Origin: Marinospirillum insulare DSM 21763
GTDB lineage: Bacteria; Pseudomonadota; Gammaproteobacteria; Pseudomonadales; Halomonadaceae
Direction of reading: 5' to 3'
DNA length: 64,000 nucleotides
Assembly: GCF_000686905.1 (NCBI RefSeq)
Contig: NZ_JMLW01000001.1
Location: 186,001 to 250,000, forward strand
Position numbers and translations under genes: made by a program. Below, piece after piece: positions 43,432-53,316 of the stretch. The stretch's first letter is position 1; each line of letters starts with the position of its first letter. The notes below the pieces were generated by a model. That model saw only the letters and a program-made list of their open reading frames with translations, ran no database searches and was not told the origin of the DNA.

Positions 43432-45227
43432 TTAAAGCTATCCTCACTCGAGTTCAGCAGGTTTGCCTCAGGAATTTGGCGTAAATAAAGGGTGACTAGG
43501 GCGCCGCCTTCAGGGTGGTTAGCTAAGACTAGGCGACCTTTTAAGGCTTGAGTTAGGCTGTGGCAAATAGCCAAGCCTAAACCTAAACCTTTAGCGCTGG
43601 TTTTGGTGGTGTAAAAAGGTTCGTAGGCTTGTTCTAGTGCTTCTTGGGTAAACCCTGCAGCATTATCTCTAAGTGTTAAAACGACCCAACCATCAGCAAC
43701 CTGAGTAGTTAACCACAGCTGGCGAGGCTGACTGCTTTCACTTAAAGCATCAAAAGCATTGCTAACTAGGTTGCTTAAAATTTGTCGTAAACGTGTTTCG
43801 CCTGCTTCTACCCAAAGGGTTGTCTCAGGTGTGGTGTTTATTATCTCTATGGATAGATTGGCTTGGCGTTTGGCAACTAGATTAAGCGTATCATCTATTG
43901 CTGGCTGTAGGGCAACATGCTCTGAGGCGTAGCGATCTCTACGTGCAAAGGCTCGCAGATGTTCAATAATGGATGCCATGCGTTCAGTGAGTGATGCAAT
44001 AAGGTTAAGGTTGTTCTTGGTTTCTTCCAGCCTTTGTTTATCGAGTAAAACTTTTGCGTTGTCTGTATAGCTGCGTATGGCTGCTAACGGCTGGTTAAGT
44101 TCATGGCTAATACTGGCCGACATAATACCTAAAGCTGAGAGTTTGCTTGCTTGGACTAAATCATCTTGAGTTCTAACCAAGGCTTGTTGAGTTGATTCAC
44201 GCTCTAAAACCTCTTGCTTTAAACGACTATTTAAAGTTTGCAGATCTTGGGTGCGAGTACGCACATTGTCTTCCAGCTCACGCTTGGCTTGGGTGTCTAG
44301 GGCAATACGTTCTAAGTAATGGCGTTTACGCTGCATAAGCAAACCAAAAATAAGCAGTATTGCTAACAAAGAAGCGCTAACCACTGCCATGGCTGTATTG
44401 ACTGGCTCGCTGAGCAAGCGCCTGGGTGTGAAGATACTCACCTGCCAACCAATCTCAGGTAATAGATGATTAAGCTTTAACCAGTCTGGTGATTTAATTG
44501 TGATGCGCTCGGGATTGATTGAAGTATAGGGCTGATGCTCAGCAATGCTTAGCTGTTCTTCTGGGTCTAGTTCGCGAGTGGCTTTAAAGCGCCATTCAGG
44601 CTGGGAGGTTAAAATAATCACCCCATTTCTATCGGTGACTAGAAGTTGCTCGGGAGTTTGCCCCCATAGAGTTTCGGTAAAGTCTAGGTCAACCTTAACC
44701 ACAATAACGCCCTGCACTTGGTTATTAGCATCAACAGCGCCGCCAAAATAATAACCGCGTTTAAAAGAAATATTACCTAAACCAAAAAACTCACCCTGAC
44801 CATATTTCAGGGCGTTACTAAAATAGGGTCGAAAATCAAAACTATTATTTACAAAACTGCGTTCTTTATCCCAGTTAGAAGCAGCAAGGGTTAGGCCTTG
44901 GGTATTCATAAGGTAAATTACATCGGCACCGGTTTGCTGTTGAATATTTTTAAGCAGGGTATTGGCAGTTTTTAGGCTAGCCGGGTCGGTGGGGTTAAGC
45001 AAAGCTTGCTGCACACTGGGTAAGCGCCCTAAAATTTGTGGCAAAACCTCGTAACGCTGCAAAGTACCCTGTAGGTTAGCAACGAACAAGTCTAAAGTTT
45101 GTTCGTTTTTACGAGTGAGCCCTTCAAGGTAATAGCTTTCTACAAAACGATGAATAGGCCAAAGCAAAAGTATTAAAATGGCAGCTAGCCACAATAAATT
45201 GCGCCAAGGTGCTTTTGAAAATGCCAT
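43428..45227 (-). CDS. dctB: C4-dicarboxylate sensor histidine kinase DctB
   Basis: This membrane kinase of 599 aa has two helices (about 10-30 and 280-302) flanking a periplasmic PDC sensor domain with DFRPYFSNALKYGQGEFFGLG and the YYFGGAVD ligand region. A coiled coil (about 310-365) leads to the DHp His in ASISHELNQPLAAIRSYTDNAK, the N-box ILSNLVSNAFDAL and G-boxes of the ATPase. This is the DctB architecture. It is divergent from nnr with only 43 nt between the starts. Confidence 0.93.
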   Translation of the reverse strand: MAFSKAPWRNLLWLAAILILLLWPIHRFVESYYLEGLTRKNEQTLDLFVANLQGTLQRYEVLPQILGRLPSVQQALLNPTDPASLKTANTLLKNIQQQTGADVIYLMNTQGLTLAASNWDKERSFVNNSFDFRPYFSNALKYGQGEFFGLGNISFKRGYYFGGAVDANNQVQGVIVVKVDLDFTETLWGQTPEQLLVTDRNGVIILTSQPEWRFKATRELDPEEQLSIAEHQPYTSINPERITIKSPDWLKLNHLLPEIGWQVSIFTPRRLLSEPVNTAMAVVSASLLAILLIFGLLMQRKRHYLERIALDTQAKRELEDNVRTRTQDLQTLNSRLKQEVLERESTQQALVRTQDDLVQASKLSALGIMSASISHELNQPLAAIRSYTDNAKVLLDKQRLEETKNNLNLIASLTERMASIIEHLRAFARRDRYASEHVALQPAIDDTLNLVAKRQANLSIEIINTTPETTLWVEAGETRLRQILSNLVSNAFDALSESSQPRQLWLTTQVADGWVVLTLRDNAAGFTQEALEQAYEPFYTTKTSAKGLGLGLAICHSLTQALKGRLVLANHPEGGALVTLYLRQIPEANLLNSSEDSFK

Positions 45228-45270
45228 GTATTGTCCTATATAAAAACAAATATCTATTTAGGAGCCAGCC

Positions 45271-46803
45271 ATGCTGATTGCCCCGCGCCAACCCAGCCAA
45301 CAAGCGATTTTACCACTTTATTCTGCTGCTGCCTGTGCCCAATTAGATGGTTTAGTGATTGCTGCTGGCACGCCTGGCTTTAAGCTCATGCAAAAAGCAG
45401 CCCGTTCTGCTTGGCAATTACTAGAAAAGCGTTGGCCTAAAACTGAGCGTATCAATGTGTTTTGTGGCGGTGGCAATAATGGCGGTGATGGTTTGCTGCT
45501 GGCGCTTTATGCTGCTCAAGCAGGTTATCCAATACGCTTGTGGTTAGCTGTTGATCCTAACAGCTATACCAATGAAGCTGCACTTGCTTGGCAAGAAGTG
45601 GCTGCTTATGGTTTGCAGCCAGAAACCAGTGACCCTTGCCAAATTGAATTTACGGCTAATGAGCTTTTGGTGGATGCTTTATTAGGAATAGGCTTAAAAG
45701 GTGAGGTGCGTGGACAATTAAAGGCTTGGATAAAAGCCATTAATTCTGCACCTAGTCAAGTTTTTGCACTAGATACTCCTTCAGGTTTACTGGTTGATAC
45801 AGGGCAATTGGCTGGTACCTCAGTAGAGGCAGATTTAACCCTGACCTTTATTGCTTTAAAGGCAGGGCTATTTACTGGCTTGGGTGTTGATGCTAGTGGT
45901 GAGGTGGTTTTAAGTGACTTAGGTATTAGTGCGAGTGATTGGTCAGTAGTACCCCTTGCTTATTTACAACAAAATAATCAAACCAGCCCTTTGCCTATGC
46001 GTAAAAAGAATAATCACAAAGGCAGTCATGGTCGTTTGTTAATTATTGGTGGGTTAAAGGGCATGGGTGGCGCAGCTTTAATAACTGCCCAAGCTGCTTT
46101 AAGAACAGGTGCGGGCATGGTGAAAGTATTAACTGCAACAGAGCACTTGGCAGCTTTTTTAGCGACCCAGCCAGAAATGATGGTAGAAGGCTTAATAACC
46201 AGCTCAGAAGCAAAGCTTAAGGAGCAGGTTAGCGCTGCTTTTCTATGGGCTGATGTTCTGGTTATTGGACCAGGTTTAGGGCAAGGTGATTTAGCTAAAC
46301 AGCTTTGGCAATTAAGTTTTGAGTTTGCTGGGCCAACGCTGGTCGATGCTGATGCTTTAAACCTATGGGCTAAGGGTATAGTTCCACCCGCCAAGGCGCA
46401 GCGTGTCATTACTCCTCACCCGGGCGAAGCAGTAAGACTATTAAAACCCTTGCCCTCAGAAACACTTGATGACCGTTTAGCCCTTGTAAGCCATTTAGCA
46501 AATAAAACTCAGTCGGTTGCCTTGCTTAAAGGTGCCGGCTCCTTGGTTGTCGATTATTCATCTTCCGGCGCTAGGCAGCCAATCATTTGTCCTTTTGGTA
46601 ACCCGGGTATGGGCGTGGCGGGTATGGGGGATTTATTAAGTGGTTGTATAGCCGCTTTAATGGCGCAAGGATTAACTGCCTATGAAGCAGCTCAAGAAGG
46701 AATGAGAATTCATGCTTTGGCGGGCGATAGAGCCGCCGCCGATCAGCCCAGAGGTTTGTTACCCACTGATTTACTACCCTTTTTAAGAGAATTAGTGAAT
46801 TAA
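45271..46803 (+). CDS. nnr: Bifunctional NAD(P)H-hydrate epimerase/dehydratase
   Basis: Nnr repairs hydrated NADH and NADPH. The 510-aa fusion has the epimerase half (NnrE/YjeF-N; VFCGGGNNGGDGLLLALYAA, ALDTPSGLLVDTG, LTFIALKAGLFTG) to about residue 225 and the ADP- or ATP-dependent dehydratase half (NnrD; KGSHGRLLIIGG, VIGPGLGQG, ITPHPGEAVRLL, GNPGMGVAGMGDLLSG) after it. AGGAG lies 6 nt before the ATG. It heads the series nnr-tsaE-amiB-mutL-miaA. Confidence 0.95.
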   Translation: MLIAPRQPSQQAILPLYSAAACAQLDGLVIAAGTPGFKLMQKAARSAWQLLEKRWPKTERINVFCGGGNNGGDGLLLALYAAQAGYPIRLWLAVDPNSYTNEAALAWQEVAAYGLQPETSDPCQIEFTANELLVDALLGIGLKGEVRGQLKAWIKAINSAPSQVFALDTPSGLLVDTGQLAGTSVEADLTLTFIALKAGLFTGLGVDASGEVVLSDLGISASDWSVVPLAYLQQNNQTSPLPMRKKNNHKGSHGRLLIIGGLKGMGGAALITAQAALRTGAGMVKVLTATEHLAAFLATQPEMMVEGLITSSEAKLKEQVSAAFLWADVLVIGPGLGQGDLAKQLWQLSFEFAGPTLVDADALNLWAKGIVPPAKAQRVITPHPGEAVRLLKPLPSETLDDRLALVSHLANKTQSVALLKGAGSLVVDYSSSGARQPIICPFGNPGMGVAGMGDLLSGCIAALMAQGLTAYEAAQEGMRIHALAGDRAAADQPRGLLPTDLLPFLRELVN

Positions 46804-46859
46804 GGTAAGTTGGGCGTTTTTTAACTATAATGTGCCGCTAATAAACAAAAGGTAACAAG

Positions 46860-47318
46860 ATGAAAGCGGAGTTTTATTTAGCCGATGAAGCTGCTCAAGT
46901 TGAACTAGCTAAAGAGCTTGGCCAGTTATTCATGCAGGGCGTGGTCTATTTAGAAGGTGATTTGGGTTCTGGAAAAACCACTTTTTCGCGTGGATGGATT
47001 CAAGGCCAAGGGCATCAAGGTGCAGTTAAAAGCCCAACCTATACACTGGTTGAGCCTTATTTCTTAAATGCACGACCTGTTTATCATTTTGACCTGTATC
47101 GCCTAGCTGACCCAGAAGAGCTTGAGTATATTGGCGTGCGAGATTATTTCGATCAGCAAGCCTTGTGCTTAATAGAGTGGCCACAAAAAGGTGTGGGTTT
47201 TTTACCTCAGCCAGATTTATACCTAACTTTTAGCTATCAAGATGTCGGACGCTACTTGCAGATTGAAGCTTTTACACCAGCAGCAAAGACGGCTTTACAA
47301 GAGCTAGTTAATGCATAA
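46860..47318 (+). CDS. tsaE: tRNA t6A biosynthesis ATPase TsaE
   Basis: TsaE is the ATPase that helps TsaB-TsaD-TsaC make t6A37. The 152-aa protein has a Walker A GDLGSGKTTFSRGWIQG, then KSPTYTLVEPY, VYHFDLYRL and LIEWPQKG, all diagnostic. AAAGG precedes the ATG, and a TATAAT box lies in the 56-nt gap after nnr (near 46825), so an internal promoter is possible. Confidence 0.95.
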   Translation: MKAEFYLADEAAQVELAKELGQLFMQGVVYLEGDLGSGKTTFSRGWIQGQGHQGAVKSPTYTLVEPYFLNARPVYHFDLYRLADPEELEYIGVRDYFDQQALCLIEWPQKGVGFLPQPDLYLTFSYQDVGRYLQIEAFTPAAKTALQELVNA

Positions 47319-47334
47319 AACCTTGTAGACAATA

Positions 47335-48660
47335 ATGACTTTAAACTTTATACGCTATTTTTTAGCACTTCTAATTTTAGTTTTTTTATCCTTAGAGACT
47401 CAGGCAAGCTCAAGCATCAACAGCCTGCGTATTTGGCCAGCGCCAGATCATACGCGCTTAGTTTTTGATTTGTCAGGGCCAGTACAACATAAGGTATTTA
47501 GTTTAGAAAATCCTAAACGCTTGGTTATAGATATTGGTCGTGTGCGTCTAAATACCCAGTTGGACACTAGTGACTTAACTAATACGCCTATTAGTCGTGT
47601 ACGTTCTGCTGTGCGTAATAAAACAGATTTGCGAGTAGTGCTAGATTTATCTCAAGAGGTGCAGCCGCGTAGCTTTTTATTGCGCCCCAATGAGCAATAT
47701 GGGCATCGCTTAGTGGTTGATTTGGTTTTAGAAGAAAAGCAAAAACAAGCAGCCAAAAAACCTAAAACCGTCAAGCAACAGCGTCAAATAGTGATTGCCA
47801 TTGATCCAGGGCATGGAGGGGAGGATCCAGGCGCTATAGGTCCTGGAGGTACTCGTGAAAAGCATGTTGTTTGGGGGATTGCTAAAGAGCTAGCAAGAAT
47901 TATAGAGAGGGATCCAGCATTTAAGCCAGTTATGACTCGTACTGGGGATTACTACATAGGTTTGCGAAAGCGTGTTGATGTTGCTCGTAAAGCTAGAGCA
48001 GACCTGTTTGTTTCTGTGCATGCCGATGCCTATCGCTTGCCTCAGCCTCAGGGTTCATCGGTTTATGTGCTTTCGCAACGAGGTGCTAGTTCGGAATCCG
48101 CTCGCTGGTTGGCAGATACCGAAAATCGTGCTGATTTAATTGGTGGGGTAGAAGGGGTTTTAACCCTAGGTGATAAAGATGAAACGCTGGCAGGTGTGCT
48201 GGTTGACTTGTCTATGACGGCTACCCTGTCAGAGAGTTTAAAGGTAGGGTCTAGGGTGTTGAAAAACTTAGGGCAGGTCAACCGCTTACATAAACGTGAC
48301 GTTGAGCAAGCTGGTTTTTTAGTACTTAAATCACCAGACATGCCCTCTATGCTAATTGAAGCAGGGTTTATTTCTAATCCGCAAGAAGAAAGAAGACTAA
48401 AGGATTTGGCCTACCAGCGTAAATTAGCGCAACAAATAGCCAGTGCGATTAAAGACTATTTTAGGGAGAATCCACCACCTAATACCTCCTTGTCAGCTAA
48501 GGCTAGCCATTCTTCTTCTGCCTACACTATTCGTCGAGGTGACACCCTATCAGAAATTGCTCGACGCAAGGGTGTTGATATAGGTGAACTACGCAAAATG
48601 AATGACTTAAATAATGACGTTATTCGTGTGGGGCAAAGGTTAAGGATTCCATCAACATGA
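47335..48660 (+). CDS. amiB: N-acetylmuramoyl-L-alanine amidase AmiB/AmiC type
   Basis: This periplasmic zinc amidase splits septal murein. The 441 aa comprise a signal peptide (FLALLILVFLSLETQA), an AMIN domain (about 30-130; LRIWPAPDHTRLVFDLSGP) for septal targeting, an Amidase_3 domain (about 148-375; IAIDPGHGGEDPGAIG, the zinc His and Glu, FVSVHADAYRL, MLIEAGFISN) and one C-terminal LysM (YTIRRGDTLSEIARRKGV). The LysM supports AmiB. It overlaps mutL by 4 nt. Confidence 0.95.
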   Translation: MTLNFIRYFLALLILVFLSLETQASSSINSLRIWPAPDHTRLVFDLSGPVQHKVFSLENPKRLVIDIGRVRLNTQLDTSDLTNTPISRVRSAVRNKTDLRVVLDLSQEVQPRSFLLRPNEQYGHRLVVDLVLEEKQKQAAKKPKTVKQQRQIVIAIDPGHGGEDPGAIGPGGTREKHVVWGIAKELARIIERDPAFKPVMTRTGDYYIGLRKRVDVARKARADLFVSVHADAYRLPQPQGSSVYVLSQRGASSESARWLADTENRADLIGGVEGVLTLGDKDETLAGVLVDLSMTATLSESLKVGSRVLKNLGQVNRLHKRDVEQAGFLVLKSPDMPSMLIEAGFISNPQEERRLKDLAYQRKLAQQIASAIKDYFRENPPPNTSLSAKASHSSSAYTIRRGDTLSEIARRKGVDIGELRKMNDLNNDVIRVGQRLRIPST

Positions 48661-50540
48661 TTTCAAGCACTAATGAAAATCCTGCTGCTCAATCCATACA
48701 GCTGCTTAGCCCACGTTTAGCTAACCAAATTGCCGCGGGAGAAGTGGTCGAGCGACCTGCTTCCGTTTTAAAAGAATTGGTTGAAAACTGTTTGGATGCT
48801 GGCGCAACACAAATTGATATAGAGTTAGAAGATGCAGGTGTTAAACTTTTAAAAATTCGTGATAACGGCAGTGGTATAGCCGTGGAAGATTTGCCTCTAG
48901 CGCTGGCGCGTCATGCCACCAGCAAAATTACTACCCTAGATGATTTAGAAGGGGTTGCCAGCCTAGGCTTTCGTGGTGAAGCTTTGGCCTCAATTAGTTC
49001 GGTATCACGTTTGGAATTAGTGACTAGCACCGACGAGTCGGGTAAAGGTTGGCGGGTTGTTGCTGAAGGGCGCGAAATGCAATCGCAAGTATCACCTGCT
49101 CCACATCCGCGTGGCACTAGTCTAACCATGCGTGACTTGTTTTTTAATACACCGGCTAGACGTAAGTTTTTGCGAACAGAACGTACTGAGTTTACGCACT
49201 TAGAAGAAGTTTTTCGGCGTTTAGCTTTATCGCGTCAAGATGTTGCCTTCTCGCTTAAGCATCAAGGCAAACTTATTCATCAGCTGCCTGCGATTCCTTT
49301 TGATACAGAAGATCAGCGTTTAAAATACCGAAGGGTTGCACAGCTACTAGGTAAAGATTTTATTGAGCAGTCGCTGCCTATCGAGTCAGTAGCAACTGGA
49401 ATCCAGTTGCATGGCTGGGTTGGCTTACCTGTCTATGCTCGTGCGCAAGCCGACAGGCAGTACTTTTTTGTGAATGGTCGGGTTGTTAAAGATAAGCTAG
49501 TAGCCCATGCCATACGTCAAGCCTATCAAGATGTTCTCTACGGTGGGCGACACGCAGTTTTTGTACTTTATTTAGAAGTTGACCCAAAAATTGTTGATGT
49601 GAATGTACACCCCACCAAGCATGAGGTGCGCTTTAGGGATGGGCGTTGGGTGCATGACTTTATTTTCAGTAGCCTGCACAGGCGCTTGTCCGGCGCTTTA
49701 ATCGGTTCTGAAAAACCTAACCTAGAGCCAGAAATAGCTAACAGGCAAAACTACACTTCAAGCAACCAGCTAGAGACTGCCTCTAATGAACCAGTTCGTC
49801 AGCTACAAGAGCAGGCTGCGTTAAACTGGTCTAGCCAAACAGATAAGCCCTTAGCAACTGCAGCTGGCAGCACCTTAGAGTTCTATCGCCAAATGGCAGA
49901 TAACGCCCCAGTTAATGATGTAACAACCCAAACTGGGGTAGAAGGAGGTTCTCAAGTACCGCCCCTAGGTTATGCATTAGCACAAATGCAGGGAATCTAT
50001 ATTCTGTCGCAGAATACTCAAGGGCTGGTGGTAGTTGATATGCATGCTGCCCACGAGCGTATTACTTATGAGCGGTTAAAAAAAGATTGGTTAAAGCGTC
50101 CTTTAACAGCTCAACCCCTGCTGGTACCCGAAGCAGTTAGCCTAGATGAAGAAGCCACTGAGCTAGCAAGCCAACATGCTGAACTACTTAATGATTTGGG
50201 TGTGCAGCTAGATGTTTTAGGGCCGCAAGAGGTAGTAATACGCTCTATGCCAGTGCTTTTGCAAGGTGCCAAGGCTGCAGATTTGGTTTTCACGCTGCTC
50301 GATGAAATGAAGCGTTACGGTACGGCGCGAAGTTTAGAAAACTCCATTAATGAAGTGTTGGCTAATATAGCCTGCCATGCTTCTGTTAGGGCGGGTCGGC
50401 AGCTTTCTATACCTGAAATGAATGCTTTATTGCGCGATATGGAAATAACCGAGCGTAGCGATCAGTGTAATCACGGCCGGCCTACTTGGTTTCAATTAAG
50501 CATGCAGGACCTAGATAAAATGTTTTTGAGGGGGCGCTAG
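48657..50540 (+). CDS. mutL: DNA mismatch repair protein MutL
   Basis: MutL links MutS recognition to strand incision. The 627-aa protein has the GHKL ATPase (IAAGEVVERPASVLKELVEN, DNGSGI, LGFRGEALASISSV) and a C-terminal dimer domain (from about 435). The C-terminal domain holds DMHAAHERITYE, which fits the endonuclease motif DMHA-x2-E-x4-E seen in bacteria without MutH. A Thr/Gln/Ser-rich linker separates the halves. It starts in the amiB stop and abuts miaA. Confidence 0.96.
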   Translation: MISSTNENPAAQSIQLLSPRLANQIAAGEVVERPASVLKELVENCLDAGATQIDIELEDAGVKLLKIRDNGSGIAVEDLPLALARHATSKITTLDDLEGVASLGFRGEALASISSVSRLELVTSTDESGKGWRVVAEGREMQSQVSPAPHPRGTSLTMRDLFFNTPARRKFLRTERTEFTHLEEVFRRLALSRQDVAFSLKHQGKLIHQLPAIPFDTEDQRLKYRRVAQLLGKDFIEQSLPIESVATGIQLHGWVGLPVYARAQADRQYFFVNGRVVKDKLVAHAIRQAYQDVLYGGRHAVFVLYLEVDPKIVDVNVHPTKHEVRFRDGRWVHDFIFSSLHRRLSGALIGSEKPNLEPEIANRQNYTSSNQLETASNEPVRQLQEQAALNWSSQTDKPLATAAGSTLEFYRQMADNAPVNDVTTQTGVEGGSQVPPLGYALAQMQGIYILSQNTQGLVVVDMHAAHERITYERLKKDWLKRPLTAQPLLVPEAVSLDEEATELASQHAELLNDLGVQLDVLGPQEVVIRSMPVLLQGAKAADLVFTLLDEMKRYGTARSLENSINEVLANIACHASVRAGRQLSIPEMNALLRDMEITERSDQCNHGRPTWFQLSMQDLDKMFLRGR

Positions 50541-51529
50541 TGCTAGAAGAATTAGATGAGCGCCCGCCGGCTATTTTTTTACTAGGCCCCACCGCAGCAG
50601 GCAAGACTGATTTAGCCCTAACTTTAGTAGAGCAGCTTAACTGCGAGATTATTAGCGTTGATTCAGCCCAAGTTTATAAAGGTATGGATATAGGTTCAGC
50701 TAAGCCTGATGCAGCAACCTTAGCAAGAGCACCTCATCGTTTAATTAATTTACGCGACCCAGCTGAAAGTTATTCTGCAGGCGATTTTCGGCGTGATGCA
50801 CTAGAAGCGATGCAGGAAATAACTGCGGCAGGAAAAATACCTTTATTGGTAGGTGGTACTTCACTTTATTATCAAAGCCTTTTAGGCGGTGCGACTAATT
50901 TGCCAGCATCTAACCCTAAAATACGCCAGCAATTAGAAGATGAATTATCACGTTTAGGCTGCCCAGCAATGCATGAGCGTTTAGCTGCAATAGACCCTGA
51001 ATCAGCTGCTAAAATTGCCCCTACAGACCCACAGCGTACTTTAAGGGCTTTAGAGCTTTTTCAGCAAACAGGTAAAACACGCACCCAGCTTTGGCAAGCA
51101 CAAAAAACTGAGCAGTTTGCTTGGCGGTTGCTACAATTAGGTTTGGCGCCTGCTGAACGTGCAACCCTGCATCAGCGTATAGAGCAAAGATTCTTACTTA
51201 TGTTGGAACAAGGATTGCTAGAAGAGGTCAAAGCCTTGCGCTTGCGTGAAGATTTAAACCTTGGTTTGGCTTCGATGCGTGCAGTAGGCTACCGTCAAGT
51301 TTGGCAATACCTTGATGGTGACTTTGATTTAACAGAATTAAAAGCTAGGGGCATAGCAGCAACACGCCAATTAGCGAAACGACAATTGACTTGGATGAGA
51401 TCTTGGCAGAATCTTAACTGGCTGCAGAGTGATCATCCGCAACTTTTACCACTGGTAGTTGCAGCTGTAGAAAAATTTATTGCCAGAAAAGCTTTTAGAG
51501 AAGATTTACTGGCATTAAAATCCACTTGA
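50540..51529 (+). CDS. miaA: tRNA dimethylallyltransferase
   Basis: MiaA adds the dimethylallyl group to A37 of UNN-reading tRNAs. The 329-aa protein has a P-loop LLGPTAAGKTDLALTL, the VDSAQVYKGMDIGSAKP active site, and PLLVGGTSLYYQSLL. It starts with GTG sharing 1 nt with the mutL stop, with GAGGGGG 5 nt upstream. About 148 nt separate it from hfq, holding an hfq promoter. Confidence 0.96.
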   Translation: MLEELDERPPAIFLLGPTAAGKTDLALTLVEQLNCEIISVDSAQVYKGMDIGSAKPDAATLARAPHRLINLRDPAESYSAGDFRRDALEAMQEITAAGKIPLLVGGTSLYYQSLLGGATNLPASNPKIRQQLEDELSRLGCPAMHERLAAIDPESAAKIAPTDPQRTLRALELFQQTGKTRTQLWQAQKTEQFAWRLLQLGLAPAERATLHQRIEQRFLLMLEQGLLEEVKALRLREDLNLGLASMRAVGYRQVWQYLDGDFDLTELKARGIAATRQLAKRQLTWMRSWQNLNWLQSDHPQLLPLVVAAVEKFIARKAFREDLLALKST

Positions 51530-51622
51530 GTATAAGTTTTTTTTGTGGTGCAGCATAAATGACGGACAAAAGCCAAGAAGGTTGGTTATAATTATGCAAA
51601 AGCAGTGCATGAAGTTGAAAGA

Positions 51623-51650
51623 TTAACAATAAACAAAAGATTTATATAAA
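51623..51650 (+). promoter_or_regulatory. Candidate hfq promoter
   Basis: TTAACA (51623-51628), a 16-nt spacer and TATAAA (51645-51650) predict a transcript start near 51657, on top of an upstream in-frame ATG. This favours the Hfq start at 51678. A second TATAAT lies at 51587-51592. Confidence 0.5.
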
Positions 51651-51677
51651 ATTCTAATGTTCAAGGGAGATACCACC

Positions 51678-51911
51678 ATGTCCAAAGGGCAAACTTTACA
51701 AGACCCCTACTTAAACTTGCTACGCAAAGAGCGAGTTCCTGTGTCTATATTTTTAGTTAACGGCATTAAGCTGCAAGGCCAAATTGAATCTTTTGATCAA
51801 TTTGTGATTTTGCTGCGTAATACCGTCAGCCAAATGGTTTATAAACATGCCATTTCAACAGTTGTACCTTCACGCAATGTGCGCTTACCTTCAGAAGAAG
51901 ACGAAGCTTAA
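51678..51911 (+). CDS. hfq: RNA chaperone Hfq
   Basis: Hfq is the hexameric Sm-like chaperone that pairs sRNAs with mRNAs. The protein is 77 aa from the ATG at 51678 ([20 protein letters not shown]), with AAGGGAG 8 nt upstream; the frame opens 7 codons earlier at 51657. Sm1 ([19 protein letters not shown]) and Sm2 ([12 protein letters not shown]) are intact, and the proximal-face residues QDPYLN are present. The acidic C-terminal tail is short. Confidence 0.97.
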   Translation: MSKGQTLQDPYLNLLRKERVPVSIFLVNGIKLQGQIESFDQFVILLRNTVSQMVYKHAISTVVPSRNVRLPSEEDEA

Positions 51912-51933
51912 AGCACATCTTAGGAGCAATTGA

Positions 51934-53229
51934 TTGTTTTTTGAACGCGAAGAGGGCGGCAATGCAGCCGTCCTTGTGCATTTAGACTTCCCAGAAGAAT
52001 CTAAACGAGAAGACTCTGACGAGCTTTTAGAGCTAGTCAAGTCAGCAGGAGCAGAACCCCTAACACTTATTCGTGGAAGCCGTAACTCACCCTCGCCACG
52101 TTTCTTTGTAGGTGAGGGCAAGCTAGAAGAAATTCGTTTAGCAATAGACGAGCACCAAGCAGACCTAGTGCTTTTTAATCACAGCTTAAAGCCTTCTCAA
52201 GAGCGTAACCTAGAAAAAGAATTAAACTGCCGTGTACTTGATCGTACAGGGTTGATTTTAGATATCTTTGCTCAGCGTGCACGAACTTACGAAGGTAAGC
52301 TGCAGGTTGAGTTAGCACAGCTAGAGTTTTTAACGACCCGTTTAGTGCGTGGACGAACCTACCTACAAAGCCAAAAAGGTGGCATTGGTTTGCGTGGTCC
52401 AGGTGAAACGCAGTTAGAAACAGATAGGCGGTTAATACGTGCGCGTATTAACGCTATACAAAAGCGTTTAAAAAAAGTGCGTGTGCAACGTGAAACTAGT
52501 CGCCGAGCTAGAGTGCAGGCAGAAATACCAGCTGTTTCTTTAGTGGGTTATACCAATGCGGGTAAATCGACTTTATTTAACCGAATTACCCATGCAGAAG
52601 TTTATACAGCTGATCAGCTTTTTGCCACGCTTGATCCAACCTTAAGACGTATAGAGCTAGAAGATGTAGGTAAGTTAATTTTAGCTGATACGGTTGGGTT
52701 TATTCGTCACTTACCGCATAAACTAGTGGAAGCTTTTCAAGCAACTTTGCAGGAAGCAGTAGAGTCAACTTTGCTTTTGCACCTTGTAGATGCTGCAAGT
52801 GAAGAGCGAGACGACAATATTGCACAAGTGGAAGAAGTGCTTGAAGAAATTGGCGCAGCAAGTGTGCCTAGTTTAATGGTTTTTAATAAAATAGACCTGT
52901 TAGAACAAAAGCCTAGGATAGACCGTAATGCAGATGGTATAGCAGAAAGGGTTTGGTTGTCTGCCGCTACAGGTGAGGGTTGTGAGCTTCTGCTGCAAGC
53001 AATGAGTGAACGTTTGGCAACTAAAATTGTTAAAGGAACACTAGCGGTTGAGCCTGAGCAAGCACGATTGCGGGCGGGTCTATTTAACTTAGATGCAGTT
53101 GTTAACGAGCGCTATAATGATGAGGGCCAGTGTCAGTTACAGTTGCGCCTATCACAAAAAGATTTTAGACAGCTCTTGTCACAATTAAATATCCAAGAAG
53201 AGTCACTGGTTTGGATGACTAAACCATGA
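51934..53229 (+). CDS. hflX: Ribosome-associated GTPase HflX
   Basis: HflX splits stalled ribosomes. The 431-aa protein has an N-terminal HflX domain (VGEGKLEEI, ERNLEKELNCRVLDRTGLILD), a coiled linker with RGPGETQLETDRR, and a G domain with GYTNAGKSTLFN, DTVGFIRHLP and NKIDL. Start TTG at 51934, with TAGGAG upstream and MFFEREEGG matching family starts. It is 22 nt after hfq. Confidence 0.96.
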   Translation: MFFEREEGGNAAVLVHLDFPEESKREDSDELLELVKSAGAEPLTLIRGSRNSPSPRFFVGEGKLEEIRLAIDEHQADLVLFNHSLKPSQERNLEKELNCRVLDRTGLILDIFAQRARTYEGKLQVELAQLEFLTTRLVRGRTYLQSQKGGIGLRGPGETQLETDRRLIRARINAIQKRLKKVRVQRETSRRARVQAEIPAVSLVGYTNAGKSTLFNRITHAEVYTADQLFATLDPTLRRIELEDVGKLILADTVGFIRHLPHKLVEAFQATLQEAVESTLLLHLVDAASEERDDNIAQVEEVLEEIGAASVPSLMVFNKIDLLEQKPRIDRNADGIAERVWLSAATGEGCELLLQAMSERLATKIVKGTLAVEPEQARLRAGLFNLDAVVNERYNDEGQCQLQLRLSQKDFRQLLSQLNIQEESLVWMTKP

Positions 53230-53316
53230 CCTTGAGCGTAATTTAAGGTAGCATTGCGCAATATTTCTGACTGTAAAACCAAATAAAGATTACATTAATT
53301 TAGTGGAGAGTACTCT

